Shown here in pieces: positions 26,677 to 38,988 of a stretch of 64,000 nt of DNA. Position 1 is the first letter of the stretch, and every line of letters starts with the position of its first letter. The position numbers and the translations under genes are program-made. Location of the stretch: the NCBI GenBank assembly GCA_964057225.1, contig OZ059900.1:18863638-18927637 (forward strand), in the 5' to 3' direction. The notes below the pieces were generated by a model. It was given only the letters and a program-made list of their open reading frames with translations, had not been told where the DNA came from and ran no database searches. The stretch comes from Auanema rhodensis (lineage: Eukaryota > Nematoda > Chromadorea > Rhabditida > Rhabditidae).

Positions 26677-27360
26677 TCATGGGAAATACTGTGTTTTTGT
26701 ATTTTTCTAGTGTTCAGCATGTAAAATGCTTCATTTTAGTATGTAACACGCTGAAATTCGTTGCATTTGACGACTCATATGAACAAAAATCGATTTAATC
26801 AATATTAGCCATAAGGGGCGTGCCCTCAGAATATGCTAATTTCCTTAATTTTCTAACCCCTGTTTTTTTGTCGTGAAAGTGGAACTAGACGTTGTACGAA
26901 CAATTTTGAGCTAGGTTTCATTGACATTGCATGAGTTTGAACACATGAAATCGTAAGTCAAAACCTTGTTTACAGCGAAATTTCCAAAAACTGGTTTTCC
27001 AGCATAATAAAATATTTCTCATGGGAAATACTGTGTTTTTGTATTTTTCTAGTGTTCAGCATGTAAAATGCTTCATTTTAGTATGTAACACGCTGAAATT
27101 CGTTGCATTTGACGACTCATATGAACAAAAATCGATTTAATCAATATTAGCCATAAGGGGCGTGCCCTCAGAATATGCTAATTTCCTTAATTTTCTAACC
27201 CCTGTTTTTTTGTCGTGAAAGTGGAACTAGACGTTGTACGAACAATTTTGAGCTAGGTTTCATTGACATTGCATGAGTTTGAACACATGAAATCGTAAGT
27301 CAAAACCTTGTTTACAGCGAAATTTCCAAAAACTGGTTTTCCAGCATAATAAAATATTTC

Positions 27361-29412
27361 TCATGGGAAATACTGTGTTTTTGTATTTTTCTAGTGTTCA
27401 GCATGTAAAATGCTTCATTTTAGTTTGTAACACGCTGAAATTCGTTGCATTTGACGACTCATATGAACAAAAATCGATTTAATCAATATTAGCCATAAGG
27501 GGCGTGCCCTCAGAATATGCTAATTTCCTTAATTTTCTAACCCCTGTTTTTTTGTCGTGAAAGTGGAACTAGACGTTGTACGAACAATTTTGAGCTAGGT
27601 TACATTGACATTGCATGAGTTTGAACACATGAAATCGTAAGTCAAAACCTTGTTTACAGCGAAATTTCCAAAAACTGGTTTTCCAGCATAATAAAATATT
27701 TCTCATGGGAAATACTGTGTTTTTGTATTTTTCTAGTGTTCAGCATGTAAAATGCTTCATTTTAGTATGTAACACGCTGAAATTCGTTGCATTTGACGAC
27801 TCATATGAACAAAAATCGATTTAATCAATATTAGCCATAAGGGGCGTGCCCTCAGAATATGCTAATTTCCTTAATTTTCTAACCCTTGTTTTTTTGTCGT
27901 GAAAGTGGAACTAGACGTTGTACAAACAATTTTGAGCTAGGTTTCATTGACATTGCATGAGTTTGAACACATGAAATCGTAAGTCAAAACCTTGTTTACA
28001 GCGAAATTTCCAAAAACTGGTTTTCCAGCATGATAAAATATTTCTCATGGGAAATACTGTGTTTTTGTATTTTTCTAGTGTTCAGCATTTAAAATGCTTC
28101 ATTTTAGTATGTAACACGCTGAAATTCGTTGCATTTGACGACTCATATGAACAAAAATCGATTTAATCAATATTAGCCATAAGGGGCGTGCCCTCAGAAT
28201 ATGCTAATTTCCTTAATTTTCTAACCCCTGTTTTTTTGTCGTGAAAGTGGAACTAGACGTTGTACGAACAATTTTGAGCTAGGTTTCATTGACATTGCAT
28301 GAGTTTGAACACATGAAATCGTAAGTCAAAACCTTGTTTACAGGGAAATTTCGAAAAACTGGTTTTCTAGCATAATAAAATATTTCTCATGGGAAATACT
28401 GTGTTTTTGTATTCTTCTAGTGTTCAGCATGTAAAATGCTTCATTTTAGTGTGTAACACGCTGAAATTCGTTGCATTTGACGACTCATATGAACAAAAAT
28501 CGATTTAATCAATATTAGCCATAAGGGGCGTGCCCTCAGAATATGCTAATTTCCTTAATTTTCTAACCCCTGTTTTTTTGTCGTGAAAGTGGAACTAGAC
28601 GTTGTACCAACAATTTTGAGCTAGGTTACATTGACATTGCATGAGTTTGAACACATGAAATCGTAAGTCAAAACCTTGTTTACAGCGAAATTTCCAAAAA
28701 CTGGTTTTCCAGCATAATAAAATATTTCTCATGGGAAATACTGTGTTTTTGTATTTTTCTAGTGTTCAGCATGTAAAATGCTTCATTTTAGTATGTAACA
28801 CGCTGAAATTCGTTGCATTTGACGACTCATATGAACAAAAATCGATTTAATCAATATTAGCCATAAGGGGCGTGCCCTCAGAATATGCTAATTTCCTTAA
28901 TTTTCTAACCCTTGTTTTTTTGTCGTGAAAGTGGAACTAGACGTTGTACAAACAATTTTGAGCTAGGTTTCATTGACATTGCATGAGTTTGAACACATGA
29001 AATCGTAAGTCAAAACCTTGTTTACAGCGAAATTTCCAAAAACTGGTTTTCCAGCATGATAAAATATTTCTCATGGGAAATACTGTGTTTTTGTATTTTT
29101 CTAGTGTTCAGCATGTAAAATGCTTCATTTTAGTATGTAACACGCTGAAATTCGTTGCATTTGACGACTCATATGAACAAAAATCGATTTAATCAATATT
29201 AGCCATAAGGGGCGTGCCCTCAGAATATGCTAATTTCCTTAATTTTTTAACCCCTGTTTTTTTGTCGTGAAAGTGGAACTAGACGTTGTACGAACAATTT
29301 TGAGCTAGGTTTCATTGACATTGCATGAGTTTGAACACATGAAATCGTAAGTCAAAACCTTGTTTACAGCGAAATTTCCAAAAACTGGTTTTCCAGCATG
29401 ATAAAATATTTC
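27361..29412 (+). repeat. 8-mer-offset segment, second copy
   Basis: This has the same six unit types in the same order as 24625-26676, including the heavily marked unit at 28045. A private difference is GTACCAAC near 28608 in the 28C/65G unit, where the first copy has GTACGAAC. The shared markers show a block duplication rather than independent mutation. Confidence 0.85.
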
Positions 29413-31464
29413 TCATGGGAAATACTGTGTTTTTGTATTTTTCTAGTGTTCAGCATGTAAAATGCTTCATTTTAGTATGTAACACGCTGAAATTCGTTGC
29501 ATTTGACGACTCATATGAACAAAAATCGATTTAATCAATATTAGCCATAAGGGGCGTGCCCTCAGAATATGCTAATTTCCTTAATTTTCTAACCCCTGTT
29601 TTTTTGTCGTGAAAGTGGAACTAGACGTTGTACGAACAATTTTGAGCTAGGTTTCATTGACATTGCATGAGTTTGAACACATGAAATCGTAAGTCAAAAC
29701 CTTGTTTACAGCGAAATTTCCAAAAACTGGTTTTCCAGCATGATAAAATATTTCTCATGGGAAATACTGTGTTTTTGTATTTTTCTAGTGTTCAGCATGT
29801 AAAATGCTTCATTTTAGTATGTAACACGCTGAAATTCGTTGCATTTGACGACTCATATGAACAAAAATCGATTTAATCAATATTAGCCATAAGGGGCGTG
29901 CCCTCAGAATATGCTAATTTCCTTAATTTTCTAACCCTTGTTTTTTTGTCGTGAAAGTGGAACTAGACGTTGTACAAACAATTTTGAGCTAGGTTTCATT
30001 GACATTGCATGAGTTTGAACACATGAAATCGTAAGTCAAAACCTTGTTTACAGCGAAATTTCCAAAAACTGGTTTTCCAGCATGATAAAATATTTCTCAT
30101 GGGAAATACTGTGTTTTTGTATTTTTCTAGTGTTCAGCATGTAAAATGCTTCATTTTAGTATGTAACACGCTGAAATTCGTTGCATTTGACGACTCATAT
30201 GAACAAAAATCGATTTAATCAATATTAGCCATAAGGGGCGTGCCCTCAGAATATGCTAATTTCCTTAATTTTTTAACCCCTGTTTTTTTGTCGTGAAAGT
30301 GGAACTAGACGTTGTACGAACAATTTTGAGCTAGGTTTCATTGACATTGCATGAGTTTGAACACATGAAATCGTAAGTCAAAACCTTGTTTACAGCGAAA
30401 TTTCCAAAAACTGGTTTTCCAGCATGATAAAATATTTCTCATGGGAAATACTGTGTTTTTGTATTTTTCTAGTGTTCAGCATGTAAAATGCTTCATTTTA
30501 GTATGTAACACGCTGAAATTCGTTGCATTTGACGACTCATATGAACAAAAATCGATTTAATCAATATTAGCCATAAGGGGCGTGCCCTCAGAATATGCTA
30601 ATTTCCTTAATTTTCTAACCCCTGTTTTTTTGTCGTGAAAGTGGAACTAGACGTTGTACGAACAATTTTGAGCTAGGTTTCATTGACATTGCATGAGTTT
30701 GAACACATGAAATCGTAAGTCAAAACCTTGTTTACAGCGAAATTTCCAAAAACTGGTTTTCCAGCATGATAAAATATTTCTCATGGGAAATACTGTGTTT
30801 TTGTATTTTTCTAGTGTTCAGCATGTAAAATGCTTCATTTTAGTATGTAACACGCTGAAATTCGTTGCATTTGACGACTCATATGAACAAAAATCGATTT
30901 AATCAATATTAGCCATAAGGGGCGTGCCCTCAGAATATGCTAATTTCCTTAATTTTCTAACCCCTGTTTTTTTGTCGTGAAAGTGGAACTAGACGTTGTA
31001 CGAACAATTTTGAGCTAGGTTTCATTGACATTGCATGAGTTTGAACACATGAAATCGTAAGTCAAAACCTTGTTTACAGCGAAATTTCCAAAAACTGGTT
31101 TTCCAGCATAATAAAATATTTCTCATGGGAAATACTGTGTTTTTGTATTTTTCTAGTGTTCAGCATGTAAAATGCTTCATTTTAGTATGTAACACGCTGA
31201 AATTCGTTGCATTTGACGACTCATATGAACAAAAATCGATTTAATCAATATTAGCCATAAGGGGCGTGCCCTCAGAATATGCTAATTTCCTTAATTTTCT
31301 AACCCCTGTTTTTTTGTCGTGAAAGTGGAACTAGACGTTGTACGAACAATTTTGAGCTAGGTTTCATTGACATTGCATGAGTTTGAACACATGAAATCGT
31401 AAGTCAAAACCTTGTTTACAGCGAAATTTCCAAAAACTGGTTTTCCAGCATAATAAAATATTTC

Positions 31465-33516
31465 TCATGGGAAATACTGTGTTTTTGTATTTTTCTAGTG
31501 TTCAGCATGTAAAATGCTTCATTTTAGTATGTAACACGCTGAAATTCGTTGCATTTGACGACTCATATGAACAAAAATCGATTTAATCAATATTAGCCAT
31601 AAGGGGCGTGCCCTCAGAATATGCTAATTTCCTTAATTTTCTAACCCTTGTTTTTTTGTCGTGAAAGTGGAACTAGACGTTGTACAAACAATTTTGAGCT
31701 AGGTTTCATTGACATTGCATGAGTTTGAACACATGAAATCGTAAGTCAAAACCTTGTTTACAGCGAAATTTCCAAAAACTGGTTTTCCAGCATGATAAAA
31801 TATTTCTCATGGGAAATACTGTGTTTTTGTATTTTTCTAGTGTTCAGCATGTAAAATGCTTCATTTTAGTATGTAACACGCTGAAATTCGTTGCATTTGA
31901 CGACTCATATGAACAAAAATCGATTTAATCAATATTAGCCATAAGGGGCGTGCCCTCAGAATATGCTAATTTCCTTAATTTTTTAACCCCTGTTTTTTTG
32001 TCGTGAAAGTGGAACTAGACGTTGTACGAACAATTTTGAGCTAGGTTTCATTGACATTGCATGAGTTTGAACACATGAAATCGTAAGTCAAAACCTTGTT
32101 TACAGCGAAATTTCCAAAAACTGGTTTTCCAGCATGATAAAATATTTCTCATGGGAAATACTGTGTTTTTGTATTTTTCTAGTGTTCAGCATGTAAAATG
32201 CTTCATTTTAGTATGTAACACGCTGAAATTCGTTGCATTTGACGACTCATATGAACAAAAATCGATTTAATCAATATTAGCCATAAGGGGCGTGCCCTCA
32301 GAATATGCTAATTTCCTTAATTTTCTAACCCCTGTTTTTTTGTCGTGAAAGTGGAACTAGACGTTGTACGAACAATTTTGAGCTAGGTTTCATTGACATT
32401 GCATGAGTTTGAACACATGAAATCGTAAGTCAAAACCTTGTTTACAGCGAAATTTCCAAAAACTGGTTTTCCAGCATGATAAAATATTTCTCATGGGAAA
32501 TACTGTGTTTTTGTATTTTTCTAGTGTTCAGCATGTAAAATGCTTCATTTTAGTATGTAACACGCTGAAATTCGTTGCATTTGACGACTCATATGAACAA
32601 AAATCGATTTAATCAATATTAGCCATAAGGGGCGTGCCCTCAGAATATGCTAATTTCCTTAATTTTCTAACCCCTGTTTTTTTGTCGTGAAAGTGGAACT
32701 AGACGTTGTACGAACAATTTTGAGCTAGGTTTCATTGACATTGCATGAGTTTGAACACATGAAATCGTAAGTCAAAACCTTGTTTACAGCGAAATTTCCA
32801 AAAACTGGTTTTCCAGCATAATAAAATATTTCTCATGGGAAATACTGTGTTTTTGTATTTTTCTAGTGTTCAGCATGTAAAATGCTTCATTTTAGTATGT
32901 AACACGCTGAAATTCGTTGCATTTGACGACTCATATGAACAAAAATCGATTTAATCAATATTAGCCATAAGGGGCGTGCCCTCAGAATATGCTAATTTCC
33001 TTAATTTTCTAACCCCTGTTTTTTTGTCGTGAAAGTGGAACTAGACGTTGTACGAACAATTTTGAGCTAGGTTTCATTGACATTGCATGAGTTTGAACAC
33101 ATGAAATCGTAAGTCAAAACCTTGTTTACAGCGAAATTTCCAAAAACTGGTTTTCCAGCATAATAAAATATTTCTCATGGGAAATACTGTGTTTTTGTAT
33201 TTTTCTAGTGTTCAGCATGTAAAATGCTTCATTTTAGTTTGTAACACGCTGAAATTCGTTGCATTTGACGACTCATATGAACAAAAATCGATTTAATCAA
33301 TATTAGCCATAAGGGGCGTGCCCTCAGAATATGCTAATTTCCTTAATTTTCTAACCCCTGTTTTTTTGTCGTGAAAGTGGAACTAGACGTTGTACGAACA
33401 ATTTTGAGCTAGGTTACATTGACATTGCATGAGTTTGAACACATGAAATCGTAAGTCAAAACCTTGTTTACAGCGAAATTTCCAAAAACTGGTTTTCCAG
33501 CATAATAAAATATTTC
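31465..33516 (+). repeat. Canonical 6-mer HOR (2052 bp), late copy
   Basis: Six units repeat the order seen at 22915-24966: 184T/222A/330G; 177T/330G; 330G; common; common; 65T/242A. A following copy starts at 33517 but contains two extra units: 177T again at 34543 and the mixed 184T/222G unit at 34885. It then resumes with common, common and 65T/242A units at 35227-36252. Confidence 0.85.
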
Positions 33517-34884
33517 TCATGGGAAATACTGTGTTTTTGTATTTTTCTAGTGTTCAGCATGTAAAATGCTTCATTTTAGTATGTAACACGCTGAAATTCG
33601 TTGCATTTGACGACTCATATGAACAAAAATCGATTTAATCAATATTAGCCATAAGGGGCGTGCCCTCAGAATATGCTAATTTCCTTAATTTTCTAACCCT
33701 TGTTTTTTTGTCGTGAAAGTGGAACTAGACGTTGTACAAACAATTTTGAGCTAGGTTTCATTGACATTGCATGAGTTTGAACACATGAAATCGTAAGTCA
33801 AAACCTTGTTTACAGCGAAATTTCCAAAAACTGGTTTTCCAGCATGATAAAATATTTCTCATGGGAAATACTGTGTTTTTGTATTTTTCTAGTGTTCAGC
33901 ATGTAAAATGCTTCATTTTAGTATGTAACACGCTGAAATTCGTTGCATTTGACGACTCATATGAACAAAAATCGATTTAATCAATATTAGCCATAAGGGG
34001 CGTGCCCTCAGAATATGCTAATTTCCTTAATTTTTTAACCCCTGTTTTTTTGTCGTGAAAGTGGAACTAGACGTTGTACGAACAATTTTGAGCTAGGTTT
34101 CATTGACATTGCATGAGTTTGAACACATGAAATCGTAAGTCAAAACCTTGTTTACAGCGAAATTTCCAAAAACTGGTTTTCCAGCATGATAAAATATTTC
34201 TCATGGGAAATACTGTGTTTTTGTATTTTTCTAGTGTTCAGCATGTAAAATGCTTCATTTTAGTATGTAACACGCTGAAATTCGTTGCATTTGACGACTC
34301 ATATGAACAAAAATCGATTTAATCAATATTAGCCATAAGGGGCGTGCCCTCAGAATATGCTAATTTCCTTAATTTTCTAACCCCTGTTTTTTTGTCGTGA
34401 AAGTGGAACTAGACGTTGTACGAACAATTTTGAGCTAGGTTTCATTGACATTGCATGAGTTTGAACACATGAAATCGTAAGTCAAAACCTTGTTTACAGC
34501 GAAATTTCCAAAAACTGGTTTTCCAGCATGATAAAATATTTCTCATGGGAAATACTGTGTTTTTGTATTTTTCTAGTGTTCAGCATGTAAAATGCTTCAT
34601 TTTAGTATGTAACACGCTGAAATTCGTTGCATTTGACGACTCATATGAACAAAAATCGATTTAATCAATATTAGCCATAAGGGGCGTGCCCTCAGAATAT
34701 GCTAATTTCCTTAATTTTTTAACCCCTGTTTTTTTGTCGTGAAAGTGGAACTAGACGTTGTACGAACAATTTTGAGCTAGGTTTCATTGACATTGCATGA
34801 GTTTGAACACATGAAATCGTAAGTCAAAACCTTGTTTACAGCGAAATTTCCAAAAACTGGTTTTCCAGCATGATAAAATATTTC

Positions 34885-35226
34885 TCATGGGAAATACTGT
34901 GTTTTTGTATTTTTCTAGTGTTCAGCATGTAAAATGCTTCATTTTAGTATGTAACACGCTGAAATTCGTTGCATTTGACGACTCATATGAACAAAAATCG
35001 ATTTAATCAATATTAGCCATAAGGGGCGTGCCCTCAGAATATGCTAATTTCCTTAATTTTCTAACCCTTGTTTTTTTGTCGTGAAAGTGGAACTAGACGT
35101 TGTACGAACAATTTTGAGCTAGGTTTCATTGACATTGCATGAGTTTGAACACATGAAATCGTAAGTCAAAACCTTGTTTACAGCGAAATTTCCAAAAACT
35201 GGTTTTCCAGCATGATAAAATATTTC
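34885..35226 (+). repeat. Recombinant monomer: 184T with 222G
   Basis: In the window, CCCTTG (184T) is otherwise always followed by GTACAAAC (222A) 38 bases later. This unit alone combines CCCTTG with GTACGAAC, and ends with CATGAT (330G). It follows an out-of-place 177T unit. The pattern fits gene conversion or unequal exchange with a breakpoint between sites 184 and 222; a back mutation at 222 is the alternative. Confidence 0.6.
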
Positions 35227-36594
35227 TCATGGGAAATACTGTGTTTTTGTATTTTTCTAGTGTTCAGCATGTAAAATGCTTCATTTTAGTATGTAACACG
35301 CTGAAATTCGTTGCATTTGACGACTCATATGAACAAAAATCGATTTAATCAATATTAGCCATAAGGGGCGTGCCCTCAGAATATGCTAATTTCCTTAATT
35401 TTCTAACCCCTGTTTTTTTGTCGTGAAAGTGGAACTAGACGTTGTACGAACAATTTTGAGCTAGGTTTCATTGACATTGCATGAGTTTGAACACATGAAA
35501 TCGTAAGTCAAAACCTTGTTTACAGCGAAATTTCCAAAAACTGGTTTTCCAGCATAATAAAATATTTCTCATGGGAAATACTGTGTTTTTGTATTTTTCT
35601 AGTGTTCAGCATGTAAAATGCTTCATTTTAGTATGTAACACGCTGAAATTCGTTGCATTTGACGACTCATATGAACAAAAATCGATTTAATCAATATTAG
35701 CCATAAGGGGCGTGCCCTCAGAATATGCTAATTTCCTTAATTTTCTAACCCCTGTTTTTTTGTCGTGAAAGTGGAACTAGACGTTGTACGAACAATTTTG
35801 AGCTAGGTTTCATTGACATTGCATGAGTTTGAACACATGAAATCGTAAGTCAAAACCTTGTTTACAGCGAAATTTCCAAAAACTGGTTTTCCAGCATAAT
35901 AAAATATTTCTCATGGGAAATACTGTGTTTTTGTATTTTTCTAGTGTTCAGCATGTAAAATGCTTCATTTTAGTTTGTAACACGCTGAAATTCGTTGCAT
36001 TTGACGACTCATATGAACAAAAATCGATTTAATCAATATTAGCCATAAGGGGCGTGCCCTCAGAATATGCTAATTTCCTTAATTTTCTAACCCCTGTTTT
36101 TTTGTCGTGAAAGTGGAACTAGACGTTGTACGAACAATTTTGAGCTAGGTTACATTGACATTGCATGAGTTTGAACACATGAAATCGTAAGTCAAAACCT
36201 TGTTTACAGCGAAATTTCCAAAAACTGGTTTTCCAGCATAATAAAATATTTCTCATGGGAAATACTGTGTTTTTGTATTTTTCTAGTGTTCAGCATGTAA
36301 AATGCTTCATTTTAGTATGTAACACGCTGAAATTCGTTGCATTTGACGACTCATATGAACAAAAATCGATTTAATCAATATTAGCCATAAGGGGCGTGCC
36401 CTCAGAATATGCTAATTTCCTTAATTTTCTAACCCTTGTTTTTTTGTCGTGAAAGTGGAACTAGACGTTGTACAAACAATTTTGAGCTAGGTTTCATTGA
36501 CATTGCATGAGTTTGAACACATGAAATCGTAAGTCAAAACCTTGTTTACAGCGAAATTTCCAAAAACTGGTTTTCCAGCATGATAAAATATTTC

Positions 36595-36936
36595 TCATGG
36601 GAAATACTGTGTTTTTGTATTTTTCTAGTGTTCAGCATTTAAAATGCTTCATTTTAGTATGTAACACGCTGAAATTCGTTGCATTTGACGACTCATATGA
36701 ACAAAAATCGATTTAATCAATATTAGCCATAAGGGGCGTGCCCTCAGAATATGCTAATTTCCTTAATTTTCTAACCCCTGTTTTTTTGTCGTGAAAGTGG
36801 AACTAGACGTTGTACGAACAATTTTGAGCTAGGTTTCATTGACATTGCATGAGTTTGAACACATGAAATCGTAAGTCAAAACCTTGTTTACAGGGAAATT
36901 TAGAAAAACTGGTTTTCTAGCATAATAAAATATTTC
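36595..36936 (+). repeat. Third copy of the heavily marked monomer
   Basis: It has AGCATTTAAAAT, ACAGGGAAATTT and TTTTCTAGC, as in the units at 25309 and 28045. It reads TTTAGAAAAAC where the others read TTTCGAAAAAC. As in the other two copies, it is preceded by a 184T/222A/330G unit and followed by a 28C/65G unit, so it moved as part of a multi-unit block. Confidence 0.8.
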
Positions 36937-38306
36937 TCATGGGAAATACTGTGTTTTTGTATTCTTCTAGTGTTCAGCATGTAAAATGCTTCATTTTAGT
37001 GTGTAACACGCTGAAATTCGTTGCATTTGACGACTCATATGAACAAAAATCGATTTAATCAATATTAGCCATAAGGGGCGTGCCCTCAGAATATGCTAAT
37101 TTCCTTAATTTTCTAACCCCTGTTTTTTTGTCGTGAAAGTGGAACTAGACGTTGTACGAACAATTTTGAGCTAGGTTTCATTGACATTGCATGAGTTTGA
37201 ACACATGAAATCGTAAGTTAAAACCTTGTTTACAGCGAAATTTCCAAAAACTGGTTTTCCAGCATAATAAAATATTTCTCATGGGAAATACTGTGTTTTT
37301 GTATTTTTCTAGTGTTCAGCATGTAAAATGCTTCATTTTAGTTTGTAACACGCTGAAATTCGTTGCATTTGACGACTCATATGAACAAAAATCGATTTAA
37401 TCAATATTAGCCATAAGGGGCGTGCCCTCAGAATATGCTAATTTCCTTAATTTTCTAACCCCTGTTTTTTTGTCGTGAAAGTGGAACTAGACGTTGTACG
37501 AACAATTTTGAGCTAGGTTACATTGACATTGCATGAGTTTGAACACATGAAATCGTAAGTCAAAACCTTGTTTACAGCGAAATTTCCAAAAACTGGTTTT
37601 CCACCATAATAAAATATTTCTCATGGGAAATACTGTGTTTTTGTATTTTTCTAGTGTTCAGCATGTAAAATGCTTCATTTTAGTATGTAACACGCTGAAA
37701 TTCGTTGCATTTGACGACTCATATGAACAAAAATCGATTTAATCAATATTAGCCATAAGGGGCGTGCCCTCAGAATATGCTAATTTCCTTAATTTTCTAA
37801 CCCTTGTTTTTTTGTCGTGAAAGTGGAACTAGACGTTGTACAAACAATTTTGAGCTAGGTTTCATTGACATTGCATGAGTTTGAACACATGAAATCGTAA
37901 GTCAAAACCTTGTTTACAGAGCGAAATTTCCAAAAACTGGTTTCCAGCATGATAAAATATTTCTCATGGGAAATACTGTGTTTTTGTATTTTTCTAGTGT
38001 TCAGCATGTAAAATGCTTCATTTTAGTATGTAACACGCTGAAATTCGTTGCATTTGACGACTCATATGAACAAAAAATCGATTTAATCAATATTAGCCAT
38101 AAGGGGCGTGCCCTCAGAATATGCTAATTTCCTTAATTTTCTAACCCCTGTTTTTTTGTCGTGAAAGTGGAACTAGACGTTGTACGAACAATTTTGAGCT
38201 AGGTTTCATTGACATTGCATGAGTTTGAACACATGAAATCGTAAGTCAAAACCTTGTTTACAGCGAAATTTCCAAAAACTGGTTTTCCAGCATAATAAAA
38301 TATTTC

Positions 38307-38988
38307 TCATGGGAAATACTGTGTTTTTGTATTTTTCTAGTGTTCAGCATGTAAAATGCTTCATTTTAGTATGTAACACGCTGAAATTCGTTGCATTTGA
38401 CGACTCATATGAACAAAAATCGATTTAATCAATATTAGCCATAAGGGGCGTGCCCTCAGAATATGCTAATTTCCTTAATTTTCTAACCCTTGTTTTTTTG
38501 TCGTGAAAGTGGAACTAGACGTTGTACAAACAATTTTGAGCTAGGTTTCATTGACATTGCATGAGTTTGAACACATGAAATCGTAAGTCAAAACCTTGTT
38601 TACAGCGAAATTTCCAAAAACTGGTTTTCCAGCATAATAAAATATTTCTCATGGGAAATACTGTGTTTTTGTATTTTTCTAGTGTTCAGCCTGTAAAATG
38701 CTTCATTTTAGTATGTAACACGCTGAAATTCGTTGCATTTGACGACTCATATGAACAAAAATCGATTTAATCAATATTAGCCATAAGGGCGTGCCCTCAG
38801 AATATGCTAATTTCCTTAATTTTCTAACCCTTGTTTTTTTGTCGTGAAAGTGGAACTAGACGTTGTACAAACAATTTTGAGCTAGGTTTCATTGACATTG
38901 CATGAGTTTGAACACATGAAATCGTAAGTCAAAACTTGTTTACAGCGAAATTTCCAAAAACTGGTTTTCCAGCATGATAAAATATTTC
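38307..38988 (+). repeat. Distant copy of the dimer at 20521
   Basis: A 184T/222A/330A unit is followed by a unit with CAGCCTGTAA, 184T/222A and 330G. The same pair of types sits at 20521-21204, about 17.8 kb away, and CAGCCTGTAA occurs nowhere else that I saw. This copy lies in the indel-rich island and has lost a G near 38788 and a C near 38936. Confidence 0.7.
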
